Assembly (NCBI RefSeq): GCF_963678635.1
Contig: NC_087069.1
Span: 25,656,303-25,720,302 of the forward strand
Length of the DNA stretch: 64,000 nucleotides
Direction of reading: 5' to 3'
From: Symsagittifera roscoffensis
Lineage: Eukaryota > Xenacoelomorpha > Acoela > Convolutidae
In this document: positions 11,624 through 25,000 of the stretch, one piece after another
Position numbering within the stretch: position 1 is the stretch's first letter
Layout: each line of letters opens with the position of its first letter
The notes under the pieces: generated by a model
The model's input: only the letters and a program-made list of their open reading frames with translations
The model's database searches: none
What the model was told of the DNA's origin: nothing
Made by a program: the position numbers and the translations under genes

Positions 11624-13697
11624 CAAAATTGCCTATTTCCGGTCTAAGAGGGGTTTTTTCCAAGTGCTAATGATTTCCGGTCCGACTGTCGGATTGGCTC
11701 AAATTATAATACATGATGTTCCGTATCACTACCTATCCTATCCCAAATTTTGTCTCCCTACCAGCACCAGGGGTCGGAAGATTGCCTCCGGAAGTCCGGT
11801 GCTTTGGACATGGAAACGAAAACTTTTCATTTTGGATTTGATTTAATCATGCTCAATCGACGCGGAAGGGTCGATAGCCTACACTTTTAGGAGGGCTTGT
11901 AGGAGCGTTTTTGATCCTTTGTTTGCGTTTTTGATCCTTTGTTCCGAAAGATTCTCAACACTAGAAAAATTTTATAATACAAAGCTCTTCCTCATTTTCA
12001 ATGGTCGGAAAAAACTCACACGTTTGTCTCAATTGAGAAACACATTCCGAAAAACACAATCGACATCTTAAAACTACATTTCAGTAAAATTCATCAAGCA
12101 CCACCTAGCCGACAAAACATGGGTAGACGAACGATGAGCCGACAACAAAACTAACATAAACAATTTTGGGATATGACGTTTGGCAACTCAATTTACCCTC
12201 TTGCACCACACGAAAGCTTAAATAAATATACGTTTACCCTTGAAATGACTCATTACAAGGCGAGTAATCCATATGCTACAAAGCGAGTAGCCGATATGTG
12301 CCGAAACCAATTAAACTTTTTGAGCAAAAAACGCAAGGAAAAAAAGGAAATTACTCAAAACCAGTGGTCGCAAATTAACAAAATCTATTTTCAATTCTAT
12401 TAAAAATTACTTCAAGCGAAAGAAAATTGCATAATTTGGAACAAGCCAACAAAAAGTCCGTTATTTAAGTTTCGACCTAAGTTGTTAAGCAAACAGAAAA
12501 GCTAACAATAAATTATAATAGAAAAAAAACATAGAAAACGGAGTTTTTCAGGTTTAAATATTCCACTTTTAATATGTTTTGCAATGTGATTTCGGTTTTC
12601 AAAAACTTTTTGTTTGATTAAATCTTTCTCATACAATACCAACAAAAATTGAATGGAACATCAGAAAATAAAGCCGACAGAACTAAAGCCGACTGACCTC
12701 AGCGTCAAAAATCTACCGAAATTTATTGGCAGCGATAAAAAAGATTTTGCAACTCTTAACGTGCACAAAAGGTACACATGCACCTAATACAAAAACGTGC
12801 TTTTAATTCAGCATTTATAAAAAATACTGATTACAATTTCTTTTAACCATTCTGCGAGAAAGTTCTTTACAGGGGAAAAAGTATAGTACCCGGTTGCAGC
12901 ACCCTTGCTTGTCGCAAGGTATTTATGAAAACAGTTTTGACACAGAGGCAAAGCGGAGCTTCGCATCACGTAGGACACAACACAAACATTAAAAAAATGC
13001 AAAAAGGAAAAATATTATAAAAAAATTATGTCTAAAAAAGTTTTCAAATGTCTCGATAAAATTTCAATCTAGCAAACAAACCAAGCAAAACAATTGAATT
13101 TTAAATTAGCAGACAACAGAAGAGCCGATAAAAGTTAATTTTGTACAAAAATCCCCTAAAAACAATGAACAACACTTGCTACTATAATGAACATAGCCAT
13201 CTGACAGATGGAAAAGACAAATGAACGCAAAAAAAACTGACTTGTTTTTTGAACAAAAAACCAACCTTCGATTTAAAGAAAAAAATTTAACCTGGCACCT
13301 CTTTAAATTTTTAGAACAATTTAAAATTAACATTTTTTTCATGAAATCAACCCAATTTGAGAATACTGGATCAATAGATTTTATTTAGCTGGGAAATCTG
13401 ATAATTACATTGCACTTTCGAAGCTAGAAGTCGATCAAGTTTTTCCTGGTCTTTAAATTTTTGCTGTTCGATAGTGGAGTTTACCTTGCTTTTGCAAAAG
13501 GAAATGCACTGAAAATGAAAAGAAATCACAAGTCAAATCAGTTAAAAAAATCAAAATTAAACCAACAAATTTTATAACTTTCCTAAAAACAAAAAAAAAT
13601 AATAATAAAACAAAAAACCACCAAGACCTCTTATATAAGAGTCTTCACTACGTTCATTAAATTTAAAAACTGTTAAGAGCACAAGAAAATTAAGTTC
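11624..13697. other. AT-rich intergenic DNA, repeat fragments only
   Basis: No supportable gene. It holds a partial repeat D (about 11950-12015) and a fragment of the SINE-like left end near 12107-12150. At 12855-12925 there is a tail fragment with the 'cccttgcttgtcgcaagg' hairpin. A small hairpin 'aaagcggagctt' lies near 12949, and part of the 'cccaatttgag' repeat lies near 13350-13480. Confidence 0.5.
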
Positions 13698-14003
13698 GTG
13701 ATGCGGCAACTAAGCCGGCAAAACTTGAGCAACAAACGAAACTCCAACAATTCAATTTTTTACCAGAAAACAATTTCAATTTCATACATACTGAAAAAAC
13801 AAGGACCGGCCGGGACTCGGACCCTAGACATAAGGAGGCAAAGGCAACCAATCTACCTCTAGGCCAATTGGAACGATGCTGGAAGTTGTTAAGTTTCAAT
13901 AATAGAGCAAAAAAGAAAAGCAAAAAAGATTTGTAAGCAACGTTGTTTTACGGGTGAAAAAGTATAGTTCCCGGTTACAAGACACTTGCTCTCGCAAGTG
14001 TAA
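13698..14003 (-). repeat. SINE-like element: tRNA-like core plus terminal hairpin (copy)
   Basis: Left end 'gatgcggcaactaagccggc' matches 5222. On the minus strand the A box (about 13852-13866, TTGGCCTAGAGGTAG) and B box (about 13811-13823, GGGTCCGAGTCCC) are well preserved. The right end carries the hairpin 'acacttgc-tctc-gcaagtgt' near 13981-14001: the stem bases differ from the 5222 copy but still pair. Confidence 0.65.
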
Positions 14004-14609
14004 ATAATTTCAAACCAGTAAGTAGTTTCTACCAAAGACAAAACTGAATTTCACATGAGGCGCTCGAATCGGAGAAAACTCTGAATATAGGTAAAAGACA
14101 TTTGGAAAAGAGTCAATGAACGCAAGTTCGAATTTCTAAGTTGAAAAAATATAGCCTCAACCCTCTTTCAAATTCAAATTTTTTTAACACTTTTTTGAAA
14201 AAATCAACTCATTTTGAGAAAACTGGATTAATAAGTTAAATTTATTTTCCACTGTGAAATCTGGAAACTAAATTCCACTTTCGAAACTAGAAGTCGATCA
14301 CGTTTTTCGTGACCTTTACACTTTCATAATGACAGAAGGCAATTTACCTCACTTTCATCAGATGAATTTGAATTGAACTCAAAAAGTGCATATATACCAA
14401 AAGGCATTCATAAATGCGTTAAAATGTATGAATGCACATCTGTATTGATTAGAAAAACTTGAGATTTTTTTATGAAAAAAAAACGCTGAAAAATCACCAA
14501 AACTCATATAAAAGTCTTAACTAATCTCATTCACTCTGAAAAATTCCGACTGCACTTTAGAATAGTATTGATGGATTTTCGGAAAAAAAAACAGAAGAAA
14601 TTAAATTGA

Positions 14610-15230
14610 AAGTCTGAAAACTTTTTTCTCATTATGTTGACAAATCTTCCCACTCACTCAATGTTTTTCTTCTTTAAAACACTTTGAAATTCAAAAAAAA
14701 TATATGATAAGCAACTTCTTGATAAAGCTAACCCAATTTGAGAAAACTGGATCATTGGGTAAAGTTTTTATTCCGCTGGGAAATCTTAAAATTAAATTTC
14801 ACTTTCGAAACTAGAAATCGTTCACGTTTTCTCGCGCCATTTCCACGTTCGTATTTGGAGAGTTCTATTTACGTCATTTTCAGCAGATGAATTTCAATTG
14901 AACTCAAAAAGTGCATTATACTTAAATGCATCAATATTTTAAGACTTTTTCCTGAAAAAAAATAAATAAATAAGCGCGGCCTATATAAGTCGAACTTTGT
15001 TCATCGAATTAGAAAAACTGACATGGTCTCGGATTCGAACGCTTGATGGCTTGCGACATAGCCCCACTCCCTAAAACCATAGTCCCACTCCTGGACCACA
15101 TTTTCTTGAAAATTACCTTCATTACTAAAGCAAGCTATCAAATGCTTCAAAAGATTCTGTTAAACTAGTTGTTAACTAGAAAAAAAGTCAATATTCCAGT
15201 AGGATATTGCTTGCTTATCGCAAGCATCAT
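14610..15230 (-). repeat. Composite repeat with tRNA-like module and hairpin (copy 2)
   Basis: Collinear with 1687-2283: 'gaaagtctgaaaac', 'cccaatttgagaaaactgg', 'tcatcgaattagaaaaac', then a B-box-like 'ggattcgaac' at 15031-15040 (a tRNA-like core on the minus strand) and a terminal hairpin 'gcttgc-ttatc-gcaagc' near 15209-15225. Confidence 0.6.
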
Positions 15231-15724
15231 CAGAAAATTTTTCAAAACAACTAAAATGTCAAATAAACGTATTTTTGATACCCTTCTATTTACAAAAGTT
15301 AGGGTGCAGCTGATTGTGCAGAGAAACTACCATTACATGTTCTTTCGATTGAATCCCTGTCTCAGATTTGGCGTGGTAGTTTTCAAAAAATGAAAAAATG
15401 CAAAAAAAATAATAATTGAAATTTTTAGAAGGCGGTAGAACGTGGATCAATATATGAAGGGACTAGAAAAATATGCAGGGACGCAAGAGTAACCGGTCAA
15501 TTAGTTTGAAAATCCGTCAAGTAGTTCTCGAGAAAAACTACAACTTCTGCGATAACAAAAAAAAACAATAAATATAGCCAAGCGACAGTGCGAAAAAGTT
15601 AATGAACGGAAGGAAACGGAAAAAACTGTCCAACTTTCGAACTCCTCTTTGAATTTCGAAATCAATTTCAGATTGATGCTTTTTGATAACATTAAACCAA
15701 TTTGAGAAAACTGGATCAAAAATA

Positions 15725-16620
15725 AGTTCTTAACACAGAGGCGAAGCGGAGCTTCGCGACACTTGCAAAACAAACAAACAAAAAAAACATAAGTCTAAAA
15801 AATCAAAATTTTCGTATATCTAAAAAAAAACAACTAAGGGCCCAGCTAAAGCTGAACGTACGTGTTTGATATTGAAAAAATTTGATATAGTGATGCGGCA
15901 CAAAAAATGTGGTTTCCAAAGGTGGACTTTGAAAAAACCTTGTTTCTCTTCTAAAAAAAATGAGAAGAGTAAAAAATTTAGAATGACAATTTTCCCAAGA
16001 AAACATTTCTCTAACAAAACATAAGGAGTCGCCATTTCTGCAGGACCAATTATCTCAACCGGTTCTTTCAATTGAATTTTTCGCCTCAGATTAGATTGTG
16101 TAAACAGTTTCTAAAAAAAAGGTCAAAAGTTTTACAAAAACGGTAAAAAGACTTTCCAAAATCCATAAATTTTTTTCTGCAAAAAGAAGATGGTGATCGC
16201 TTAAGCAGAAAAAAATCCCGAAACCCAGTTCCTCGATTGGACACAACCTGAAAATTGGCACGTTAGTTTGCGCGCAAAGTCGAAAAAGTTTCCAAAAAAA
16301 TGTCAACTTCAAAACTTTGAATTGTTTGAAGGCCGTAAACTTTTATCTTAAACAAACTGATCATAGCCAATTATAAAGATAGGCTGTTGTTTGTATTAAA
16401 TCTATGATATCAAATTTGGCAGAGGTTAGCAAGAAAAGTCCAAAAAACGGTCAACAAATCAGAAAATTGACACTTCCGAGAAACATAGCTTTTGTTAAAA
16501 GTTGGGCGTGGCCGCTTATGCAGAAGAGATTCACCCAACCTGTAATTTCGATAGATCCCAAAAAGCTAGGTAGTTTCAAGTCAACTACTTAAAAATAAGG
16601 TCAATAAGTCGATAAAAAAG
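15725..16620. repeat. Dispersed repeat C, copy 1
   Basis: Starts with 'cacagaggcgaagcggagcttcgc', where 'gcgaagc' and 'gcttcgc' form a 7-bp hairpin around a 3-nt loop. The motif 'gggcccagctaaagctg' follows at about 15839-15855, then imperfect ~170-bp units containing 'gagaaaa-tcaaaaag' and 'aaaacggtcaa'. The same order of motifs occurs at 33213-34690. No coding frame is credible. Confidence 0.6.
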
Positions 16621-16777
16621 CCGAAAACATTTGGACAGAAGAACTTTTTGAGCGAAACAAAAAAAAACAACGAAGAATGAACGTAGTCAAGGTAAGTAAA
16701 ATTACAATTTGTAGGAGAAAATCAAACACTAAAAACAACATTAAAGAAAAATGCGCGCTACAAAAAAAAACGATCGA

Positions 16778-17063
16778 AGATGTGACAACTGAGCCAACAA
16801 CAGATAAGCAAACAAATAATTAGCCGACAAATTTATTTGAAAGAGAATGTTTCCCGTTTGAGAAAAACAGGTCCTGGTCCGATTCAACCCAAGACTTTTG
16901 GCGTTCCAGGCATATTCGTTACCTCTAGGCTAAGTTGGCCGGGAACGCATAGAGGTTTGAATTTAATATGAACCAAGATACAAGTGATTCTGTTAAACGA
17001 GTTGTTCACCCGAAAAAAAGCCTATACTTCGATTTGATAACGCTTGCTTATCGCAGGCGTAAA
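16778..17063 (-). repeat. SINE-like element: tRNA-like core plus terminal hairpin (copy)
   Basis: Left end 'gatgtgacaactgagcc'. On the minus strand the A box is at about 16918-16934 (TTAGCCTAGAGGTAACG) and the B box at about 16881-16890 (GGGTTGAATC). The right-end hairpin 'cgcttgc-ttatc-gcaggcg' at about 17041-17059 has one G-T-type pair. Confidence 0.65.
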
Positions 17064-18758
17064 TAACACTACTGGAAAATCAGAACACTTAAATACCTTT
17101 TTTGTCGCACCTAAACTGGAAATCAATCACGTTTTTCGAGACCCTTTCAATTTTTGCTGTTGGTTGGATAGTGGATTTTGCCTTCCTTTAACCAAGGGAA
17201 ATGAGCTGAAACGTAAAAAATCAAGAATAAAATTGCGAAAAAAAAATTGAGCTTGAAAAAATATTGCGACTTTTCCAAAAAAAAAAAATTCACGAACTTT
17301 CTAAGATTCTGAACTACGTTGATCAAATACTAAAACATAAATGTCCTTACAGCTTGTTAAAATCCAGAAACAAACTATCATTGTCATTTTTTTTGGATAA
17401 AACTAAACCAATTTGAGATAACTGGATCAATAGATAATTTTGTTACTCCGCTGCAAAATTTGAAATCCATTTTCGAAACTAAAAATCGATCACATTCTTC
17501 ATGACCTTTACACTTTAACTGTTCGATAGTAGATTTTGCTTTCCGTTTAAGGAACTGAACTTAAAAAATTCGCGAAGTCAAACAGCGAAACATCAGATTT
17601 GAGCGTCAACTTTTTCCTGAAAACAAAACAAGCATAAAAAATCATCATGGCCTATCTAAGAGTCATTACTACGTTCATTTACATTAAAACTTTAAGGATT
17701 CGGATAGCGAACTAAGGCCTACGATGTTAAAAGCCCACTATTTAACTACAAAATCCCCAGGTTATACTTCTGCTTGTGTATTAAGAGCTGTTGCTAAGCA
17801 AAAAACTTTCCAAATAGATTGCATCTAGATTAACTTAGAAAAAGATTATCAAGGTACAGTTGTGTAATTAATTAGTGCAAAATTAAAAACAATAAACTTG
17901 AATATATAGAAAATTAAAATGCTTGGTTTCAGTGATCAGAACCAGGTTAACATGATCCAAACTATTACAAAAATAGACGGTTTTTTAATTATTCCGCCCA
18001 AAAAAACTAACAGCACAACCTTTTTTCATTAACGCTTTGTTCAAACTTTGGTTTGGAATTACATTTAAATTCAACCAATCAGATTCGAGCGTTTTTATTT
18101 TTATTTTTCATGATTTGACATACGATCAATTGGGCGGAATAAGTTTAAAAAATCCAAATAGATTACAGTATACTTTATTTTCAAATCACAGCGCCACGGT
18201 TAAGTTGCCTTGCTCACTTATACTATCAAAACAAATTTAACGTCGTTCACGAGTCAAGTTTTCACTAATCATGAAAGCGTTAAAATGTACTTCATAATGT
18301 GGATTTACTTCGCATTGTTAACTTCAGTCAGAATCATAATAAGGAGAAAAGTTTAGTAAACGGAATGCCTAAAAATAATACAATTCATCTTTCAGGGTTT
18401 TTTAGTTTTATTAATTTAGTTCACTTCAAATACAAATAGTCCAGACTTTTCAAAAGTGTTCAGAACAATCCAAATATAGCTTTGTATTGCAAACATCAGG
18501 TCAACTGATATCTAGGCAGATTTATAAAATTTAGTTTCAGCACAGCCACCAAAATTACCTATTTCCAAAATACAACCAAACTAATGTTTTATAATCAAAA
18601 CATCACAAATTTTTGCTCTCTCACAGTACGACTGAAAAACTTTACTCGCCGTCTTTTAAGATTTCCACTTGTTTGTTTTGCTCGGTACTTTGGAAAACGG
18701 TTTAGAATATTAACAATGTATCATCATTTCAAACATCTTCAAATGAAGTCATTCAACT
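17064..18758. other. AT-rich intergenic DNA 3' of GBE1
   Basis: Nothing coding is supportable. A copy of the 'accaatttgagataactgg' repeat lies near 17402-17520 and a 'tttttcctgaaaac ... ctacgttcat' repeat block near 17610-17680. A minus-strand AATAAA at 18407-18412 is about 350 nt past the GBE1 stop and is a weak candidate for its polyadenylation signal. Confidence 0.45.
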
Positions 18759-19046
18759 TTACTCAGGGCCAACATATTTGTCAGCAGGAACCAACACAAT
18801 TGCAACTCTACTTGGCAAGTACACTTGAATGGACCCCTTCCTCCCATCCATTCCTTTTGGGAACACTTTGAACATGTTAGTCATATCTAGTCTGTCGAAC
18901 CCATCGTATCGTCCGCAGTCGGAACAGAGGCCTAGTTTCATCTCGAAGCCCCCCTCTTGTTCAACTGGGATCCAGTAGTCGGCGTAACTCTGGTTGGGGT
19001 GGAAGTTGAACGCAAACAGACATCCGGCACGCTCGAATACGATGAC
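18759..19046 (-). CDS. GBE1: GBE1 exon 9 with stop codon
   Basis: Residues 620-714 and stop TAA at 18759. Acceptor CTTCAG. It encodes the C-terminal beta domain, including '[17 protein letters not shown]' and '[12 protein letters not shown]'. Confidence 0.93.
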   Translation of the reverse strand, partial: VIVFERAGCLFAFNFHPNQSYADYWIPVEQEGGFEMKLGLCSDCGRYDGFDRLDMTNMFKVFPKGMDGRKGSIQVYLPSRVAIVLVPADKYVGPE

Positions 19047-22000
19047 CTGAAGAAAGAGCTTACTCTACAAACTCCGAAAGCCTCGAAACACCCATTATAA
19101 ACAAGGGCAGATTCAGGGAAGACGACACCCTCCCCCCTCCCCGAAAACAACACTATCACCAGCTAATGGTCGCCACTTTGGTACTACTTTACATGGTACT
19201 ATGAGGAAGATATAGATTTTTTGGTTCAAAACCTTCCAATGGGGTTCAAAACATTTAAAACGTTTTTTTTTTTCAATTATTTGTCTGTCTGCGACGCAGC
19301 TGCTTTTCGCAAAAAATACAGTTTTAGGAAATATCAGAAAAATTATTTTGGTCGACCTAAAATTATTTTCTCTTTCCTTCCTCTCCCTCAGGAAACTAAT
19401 TTAGCAAACACATTTAATTATAAATTGTACACTATAAAACTTATAAATCGTACACTATTAGTCATTATAAAACTTTGAATCAATTTAACTAGGTGTACGC
19501 AAAGCAAAGGTCAATTCATTACTCGAATTTGCCTTCATTAACTAAGCCGCTTTCTAAGCTTTAGTTCAAGTCTCTAACTCTGTTGTATTCAAAACTGAGA
19601 ACAAGTCCGTTTGACCTTATCCATTTACGTATTTTCGCAATTTTTTCATTGGAGTTAATTTATCTTACTTTTGGTCATATATTTAAATAAAACATCAGGA
19701 AAACATCAACAACCAAACCGCAAAACATCAAATTTGGCGTCAACAGACTTTTTCCTGAAAAAAAAGGAAATAAAAAACAACGCGACATTAAATACGTGTC
19801 TTCACTGCGTTCATTAGTTCTGAAAAAAATTTAATTTCGCGAGGTATGAGCAAGATGACGCAGAGAACGAATGAACCTATCCGACCTTGTCCATCTCGTG
19901 TTTTCGGCTGACGTATGCCTGTGGTGCACAGACCCACTTGAACTGGTTCTCCAGCAGGTTCATGTCCTTGTCGAAGTTGGCTAGATTCTTGTATCTCAAC
20001 ATGTCGTCTTCGATCAGGTTGAACTGACGTCTGGAACATGAAAGATACTTCTTAATTATACAGCAAGTACTTGTTCCATTGGCGGTTGGATAGATCTGTT
20101 TACAAAAATTTGTTCCGACCATTTGAAAAACGAGGAGGACCTTTGAATTCGGGAGTTTTAATTTTTTTCCACGCAAAGACAGGTACCACAAAACATCATC
20201 AGAATGGTTAGAAATATACCAAATTGAAGCCCTTTCGGTCGTAATTCAAACGACATTAAAAAATTTCAAAAACTTTTCAGTATCGAGGTAAAATTTTTCA
20301 TTTTAATTTCGATATTGAGCGAATAAAGCGAGCAATCAGGTTTACTATAGCTTAATTATGCTTTAAGCCCTGAAAACTTAGTTTTAAGCTGGTAAATTAG
20401 TTTTTGGAGTTTTCCAAAGCCTTTTTGGGAACCAAAAAATTTAAACAATTTTCTGCAAAAAAAATTTGGCTAAATAATTTTCAGTGTCCAATAAGCCTAA
20501 ATTATAGATTTACGTCAGATCCTTTTATTACACAACGCAGAAAAAACTTATTTGAGAAAAAAAAATTTTTTTGTAGTTTTTTAAAGACTATGGTCGGAAC
20601 ATTCTGGGCTACTTGCACAGTAACCGGCTATCTTTGTTATATAATGTGTTTCCCGTGACAAGATTGATTGCCAGTGAAAACTAAATCATAAGAACACAAC
20701 ACTTCAACGAAAAAAAAATTCTAAAAACGACCAACAAGAAAAAAAAAACTTTTGTAAATTGCTCTTTTTGTTTGTTTTAGTATATGGATCCCAATTATGT
20801 GTCCGTCTGTCTATTTCAAATCAAGGTAATATACAAAATTAATAAAGGATAGAATGTACTGACGCACAGTGAGGTCTCAGTGCCCTTTATATTCGTTAGC
20901 ATACCTCGCATAGTGGTAGCTCCAACCGTTTCCCTCTCGTGGGAAATCCAGCCACTCGGGATGTCCGAACTCATTCCCAATAAAGTTCAGATATCCCTCT
21001 CCGCCCATGGCGTGAGAGATGAGTCTGATCATCTTGTGAAGTGCCATGCCCCTGTCTAGGATGAGGTTGCGGGGGGACATTACAGACATGGAGTAGTACA
21101 TCTCCTTGTCCATCAGCCAGAAAGAGAGAGTCTTGTCACCCACTGGAAAAAAAGTTAAGTTCACTTTAGAATTATTTTAGTTCAAGACATCAGAGCTGGA
21201 TCCCGCGGGTAAAAATAAAAACTGAAGATGAGTTCCGCCATTTTGGCGATGAAAAACAATCCCAATTGAGTGAGTAACCCAGTTCTGCTTCTAAAAACGG
21301 ATTTCCGTAGTTTTTTAGCGAACTAATAAATTTTTGGGACTCTCATAGTTGATTCTTTTAAATTGTTCTGAAGTTGTCGTCTCAGTTTTGTTTTAATCGC
21401 TCAACAAAGAAAGAGCAATAGGTGCATTCACAGTTATTTTTGATCATGTAGACCACAGCGAAATTTGCAAAAATTACCCTTCAAATTTTTACAAAATTGT
21501 AGTTAAAATCTAGAAATCTTGATTGACTTTGGACATTGATATAAAAAGATCCATGAAAGGCTGGAAAACTCCGGCCTCAAGTGACGTTACTATCAAATGG
21601 CCTTTAAAATATTCATATCCAGATTAACGAATTCGGGTCTCACCCAGTGCTTGGTCATGTGACTCTGCATATGCAATGCACTTCTCCTTGTGGCGTCTGT
21701 TGGTGAGCACGTGACATAAATTGGCCAAGTCCCAGTCCTCGTCATTCTTCTCTTTCAGTAGTTTGATCCACATGTCAGGGATAGCCATTGCCAGTCTGTA
21801 GTCAAATCCAAGACCTCCTTCCTCAACTTCTCTGTAAGCATATCATCATGATTACTACTACTTGATTTTATGCACTCTCTGTGGCTCTCGATAATCGCAG
21901 TCAGAAAAAACATGGTTGCCAATATTGTATTTCAGTTTAAAAAAAGTGTTTAAAGTGCGAAAAGGTAGAACAACGAAAACAGAGTGACGTTTACATTCAA

Positions 22001-25000
22001 AACATAACCAACAAACAGTTGGAAAAGAGTCACTGAACTCAAGGAGACCAAAAACTCGAGGTGTCAAGGATCTTCAGTAATGTGTTACAATAGGTGGCAG
22101 CTTCAAGTCACATAGCTGGATCTTCGAAAAGTTTTTAGAATTTATTTCAAAAGCCAAACTTTTTGGCAAAAGCGAAAGTTTTAAATTTATGTAACATTTC
22201 ATCTAGCAAGGTACTATAATCACAAAAACTATCTTAGTAAGCATGTACAATTGATTGAAAATGAAATCACTATTTAATGCATTATAGTTCTCAAATTTAA
22301 TAGACGCACTATACTCAAAATTACCACCTATTGTAGCATATAACCGGATCTTCTATGATGACACACCTTTGATGAAATTTAACCCAAATCGAGAAAACTG
22401 AAGGAACAATCTTTTATTCGACTTTGAAAACTACTTAAAATCCACTTTCGAATCAAATTGGTATTCCAATACTAGCCAAAAACAAAGCGGATAAAACACA
22501 TGTTATTAAATTGCTATGCTATGCAGCCAAAAGTGTGACCAAATATCTCCGCCCATGGAAACATGGAAAAATTAGAAAAAAGTAAAAGATAGATCTTTAA
22601 AAGCCTTTAATAACTGCTAAAGCTAATTCCATATTATAACAATAAACTTGCAAGCTCTGGTGATTAAATAAATCAAGTACCTGCACAAAGCTGGCATTCC
22701 TGAGACATCTTCAGCAATCAGTATCGCATCCGGCTTCAGATAGGTCTTGACAAGATAACTGGCCAGCATCATATACACCAGAGCATCAGTGTCCACTTGC
22801 ATGCCAAAGTACTCTCCGTAGTCTCCGCTGAATCCAGTGCCGATGCCGTGGTGGTGGTACAGCATGGAAGTGACACCGTCGAAACGAAATCCATCAAATT
22901 TGTAAACCTAAGCGCAAACACAGTCAAATATATATGTTAGCTCTTTTACAAATTTCGAACGCCAAGTTTACGACTAATTTCAGCAAATCAAATACAGCAT
23001 TTTTTCAAAAAAAAAAATGTCTGACCCTAAAAAATTTTGGCTGTTCAAGATTTTTTTTGCGACTCGAGTTGCATCTAAGATAAAGTCAAATCAATTTAAA
23101 AACAAGAGCATTTTTCGTGGATCTTTACAGAAGAAACTCAAAAATAAACCCAATCCTACCTCCATCCACATGGCAAGATTGGACAACAAGAATCTTCTGG
23201 TCTCCCAGTGCCTATAATCAAACAGTCTGCTGTCCCACAAATTGTGATTGCCTCTCGCACCCGAGTGGAAGAAACAACAGTCAGTGCCGTCAAACATGTT
23301 CAGACCATCCAGGGTATTCTTAGCAGCATGACTGTGCACTATGTCCAGAAGCACAACTAGATTCAACTTGTGAGCTGTGTCAATTAGCTCTTTTAGTTCC
23401 TCAGGGGTTCCATATCGACTACTTGCAGCAAAGAACGCGGTCACCTGGAAACAGATGAGGACGGTTAGAACATGCAGACATGAAAACCCCTGTGGATAAC
23501 AAAAGGTGCGATAACCTTATACATCCCTAAAAACAAATGTCAAGGTACTTTGGCGCATGTGCTGCATCCAAACTTTTTCAGAGTTCACTCTATGATCGCT
23601 GAGTTAGTTAACTACAAAAGAATTCTGAAACTTTAATTAATTCATTCTTGCAGCCACTTCGCTTTGGTACAGTGAAAACAGTTTACGGAATCCTTGAATT
23701 TTTGAATTAGAAAGAAAGGCACAAAATACTCCAAAACCAACTTTACTCGAGTAAATCTAAGTTTTCACGGCTTAATTTAAACATAACACAGAGGCGAAGC
23801 TGTGCTTCGCAAACACTAGCGAAAACACGGCAAAAAAACGGTTCTATAAAGTGGAATAAGAAAAAGTAGAAATAAGCCTCGAATTAGTAAAGCTCGATCT
23901 GCGACCTAGATATCAAGATTCTCACACACTAACCACTCAGCAACGGAGGCTTATAAAAAACATTCACTAGCCAAAAATGAAGCAGAAAACAGATGCTATG
24001 AAATTTCCAATGCCACAGGTCGTGATTAAGCAGAAGTGCCACCAAATTAGTGAAAAATTTTAATGAACACTTTTATTTGCGAGTTAGCTTGGGAAAAATG
24101 GTTCGTACTCAAGCTCGCAAGTGTAATAAGCTGTTGTAAGCCTGGTCGCTCACCTTATTTTCTCGAAATTAGACGAAAAATCTAAAATTTCAAATGGGTT
24201 TTTCTCGACACTGTTTTTTTAATGTTGGACGAATCACGATTGAATGGGCTTTATTATGATATATCACTCGACGCATTACGATGATTATTTATGTTACCTA
24301 TTTTTTCGTAGAAAAAAAAAAATTAAAAAATAATAATAATAAAACACCCGAATACCAAGTTCTTCCCTATTTTTCAAATGGTCGGAACAATTTATCATAA
24401 AAAGATGCCCAAATTCACCTGATATCCGAAACACCCATAGTACGCGTGTTCCATAATAGCCATCAACTGGATACAATTATACCCCATGTCTGCAATATGC
24501 GGCAACACTTTCTCCGTAAAGTGCTTGTACGTCGACACTTTAGCCTCCGGGGATGCAATACCCACATGGGCTTCGTATATCTTCAGGTTATCAGGCACTG
24601 GGGGACATTTGTACTTGAACTGGTAGGGCTCAGTCGGGTTCCAGATCACGTGATCGTAGGTGTACGAGTTCTCAGGCTGCAATGCATATGAGGTCCAAGG
24701 TGAAATGCGGTCGCATAGTTCACCGCCCTAAAAAGAGACAGTTGCAATCAGGGCGACTTTTTTGCGGCTCTGAAAGCAAACACATTTTGCCGAAGAAAAA
24801 TTAGCGCTTAATAAACATTATCTGCTCAGGTAAAATTTGAGCATTTATGCGGATTTTAAAACGTCCCCCAATTTGTCAAGGCAACGCAAAGTAAAACAAC
24901 CTGTCAACAGCCTAAACCTAAGTGTTAACATAATACCCTTGGAAGCTTGTCTGTAAATTACGTTGTCCTGTTAATTCTTAGATAGTTACGCTATTGGATA

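Noticed and set aside
10349-11846. Two frames sharing the N-terminal sequence NTGGGRLRSFAHKR
   Set aside because: The shared residues come from the duplicated Q repeat and the frames diverge or end without any family match.
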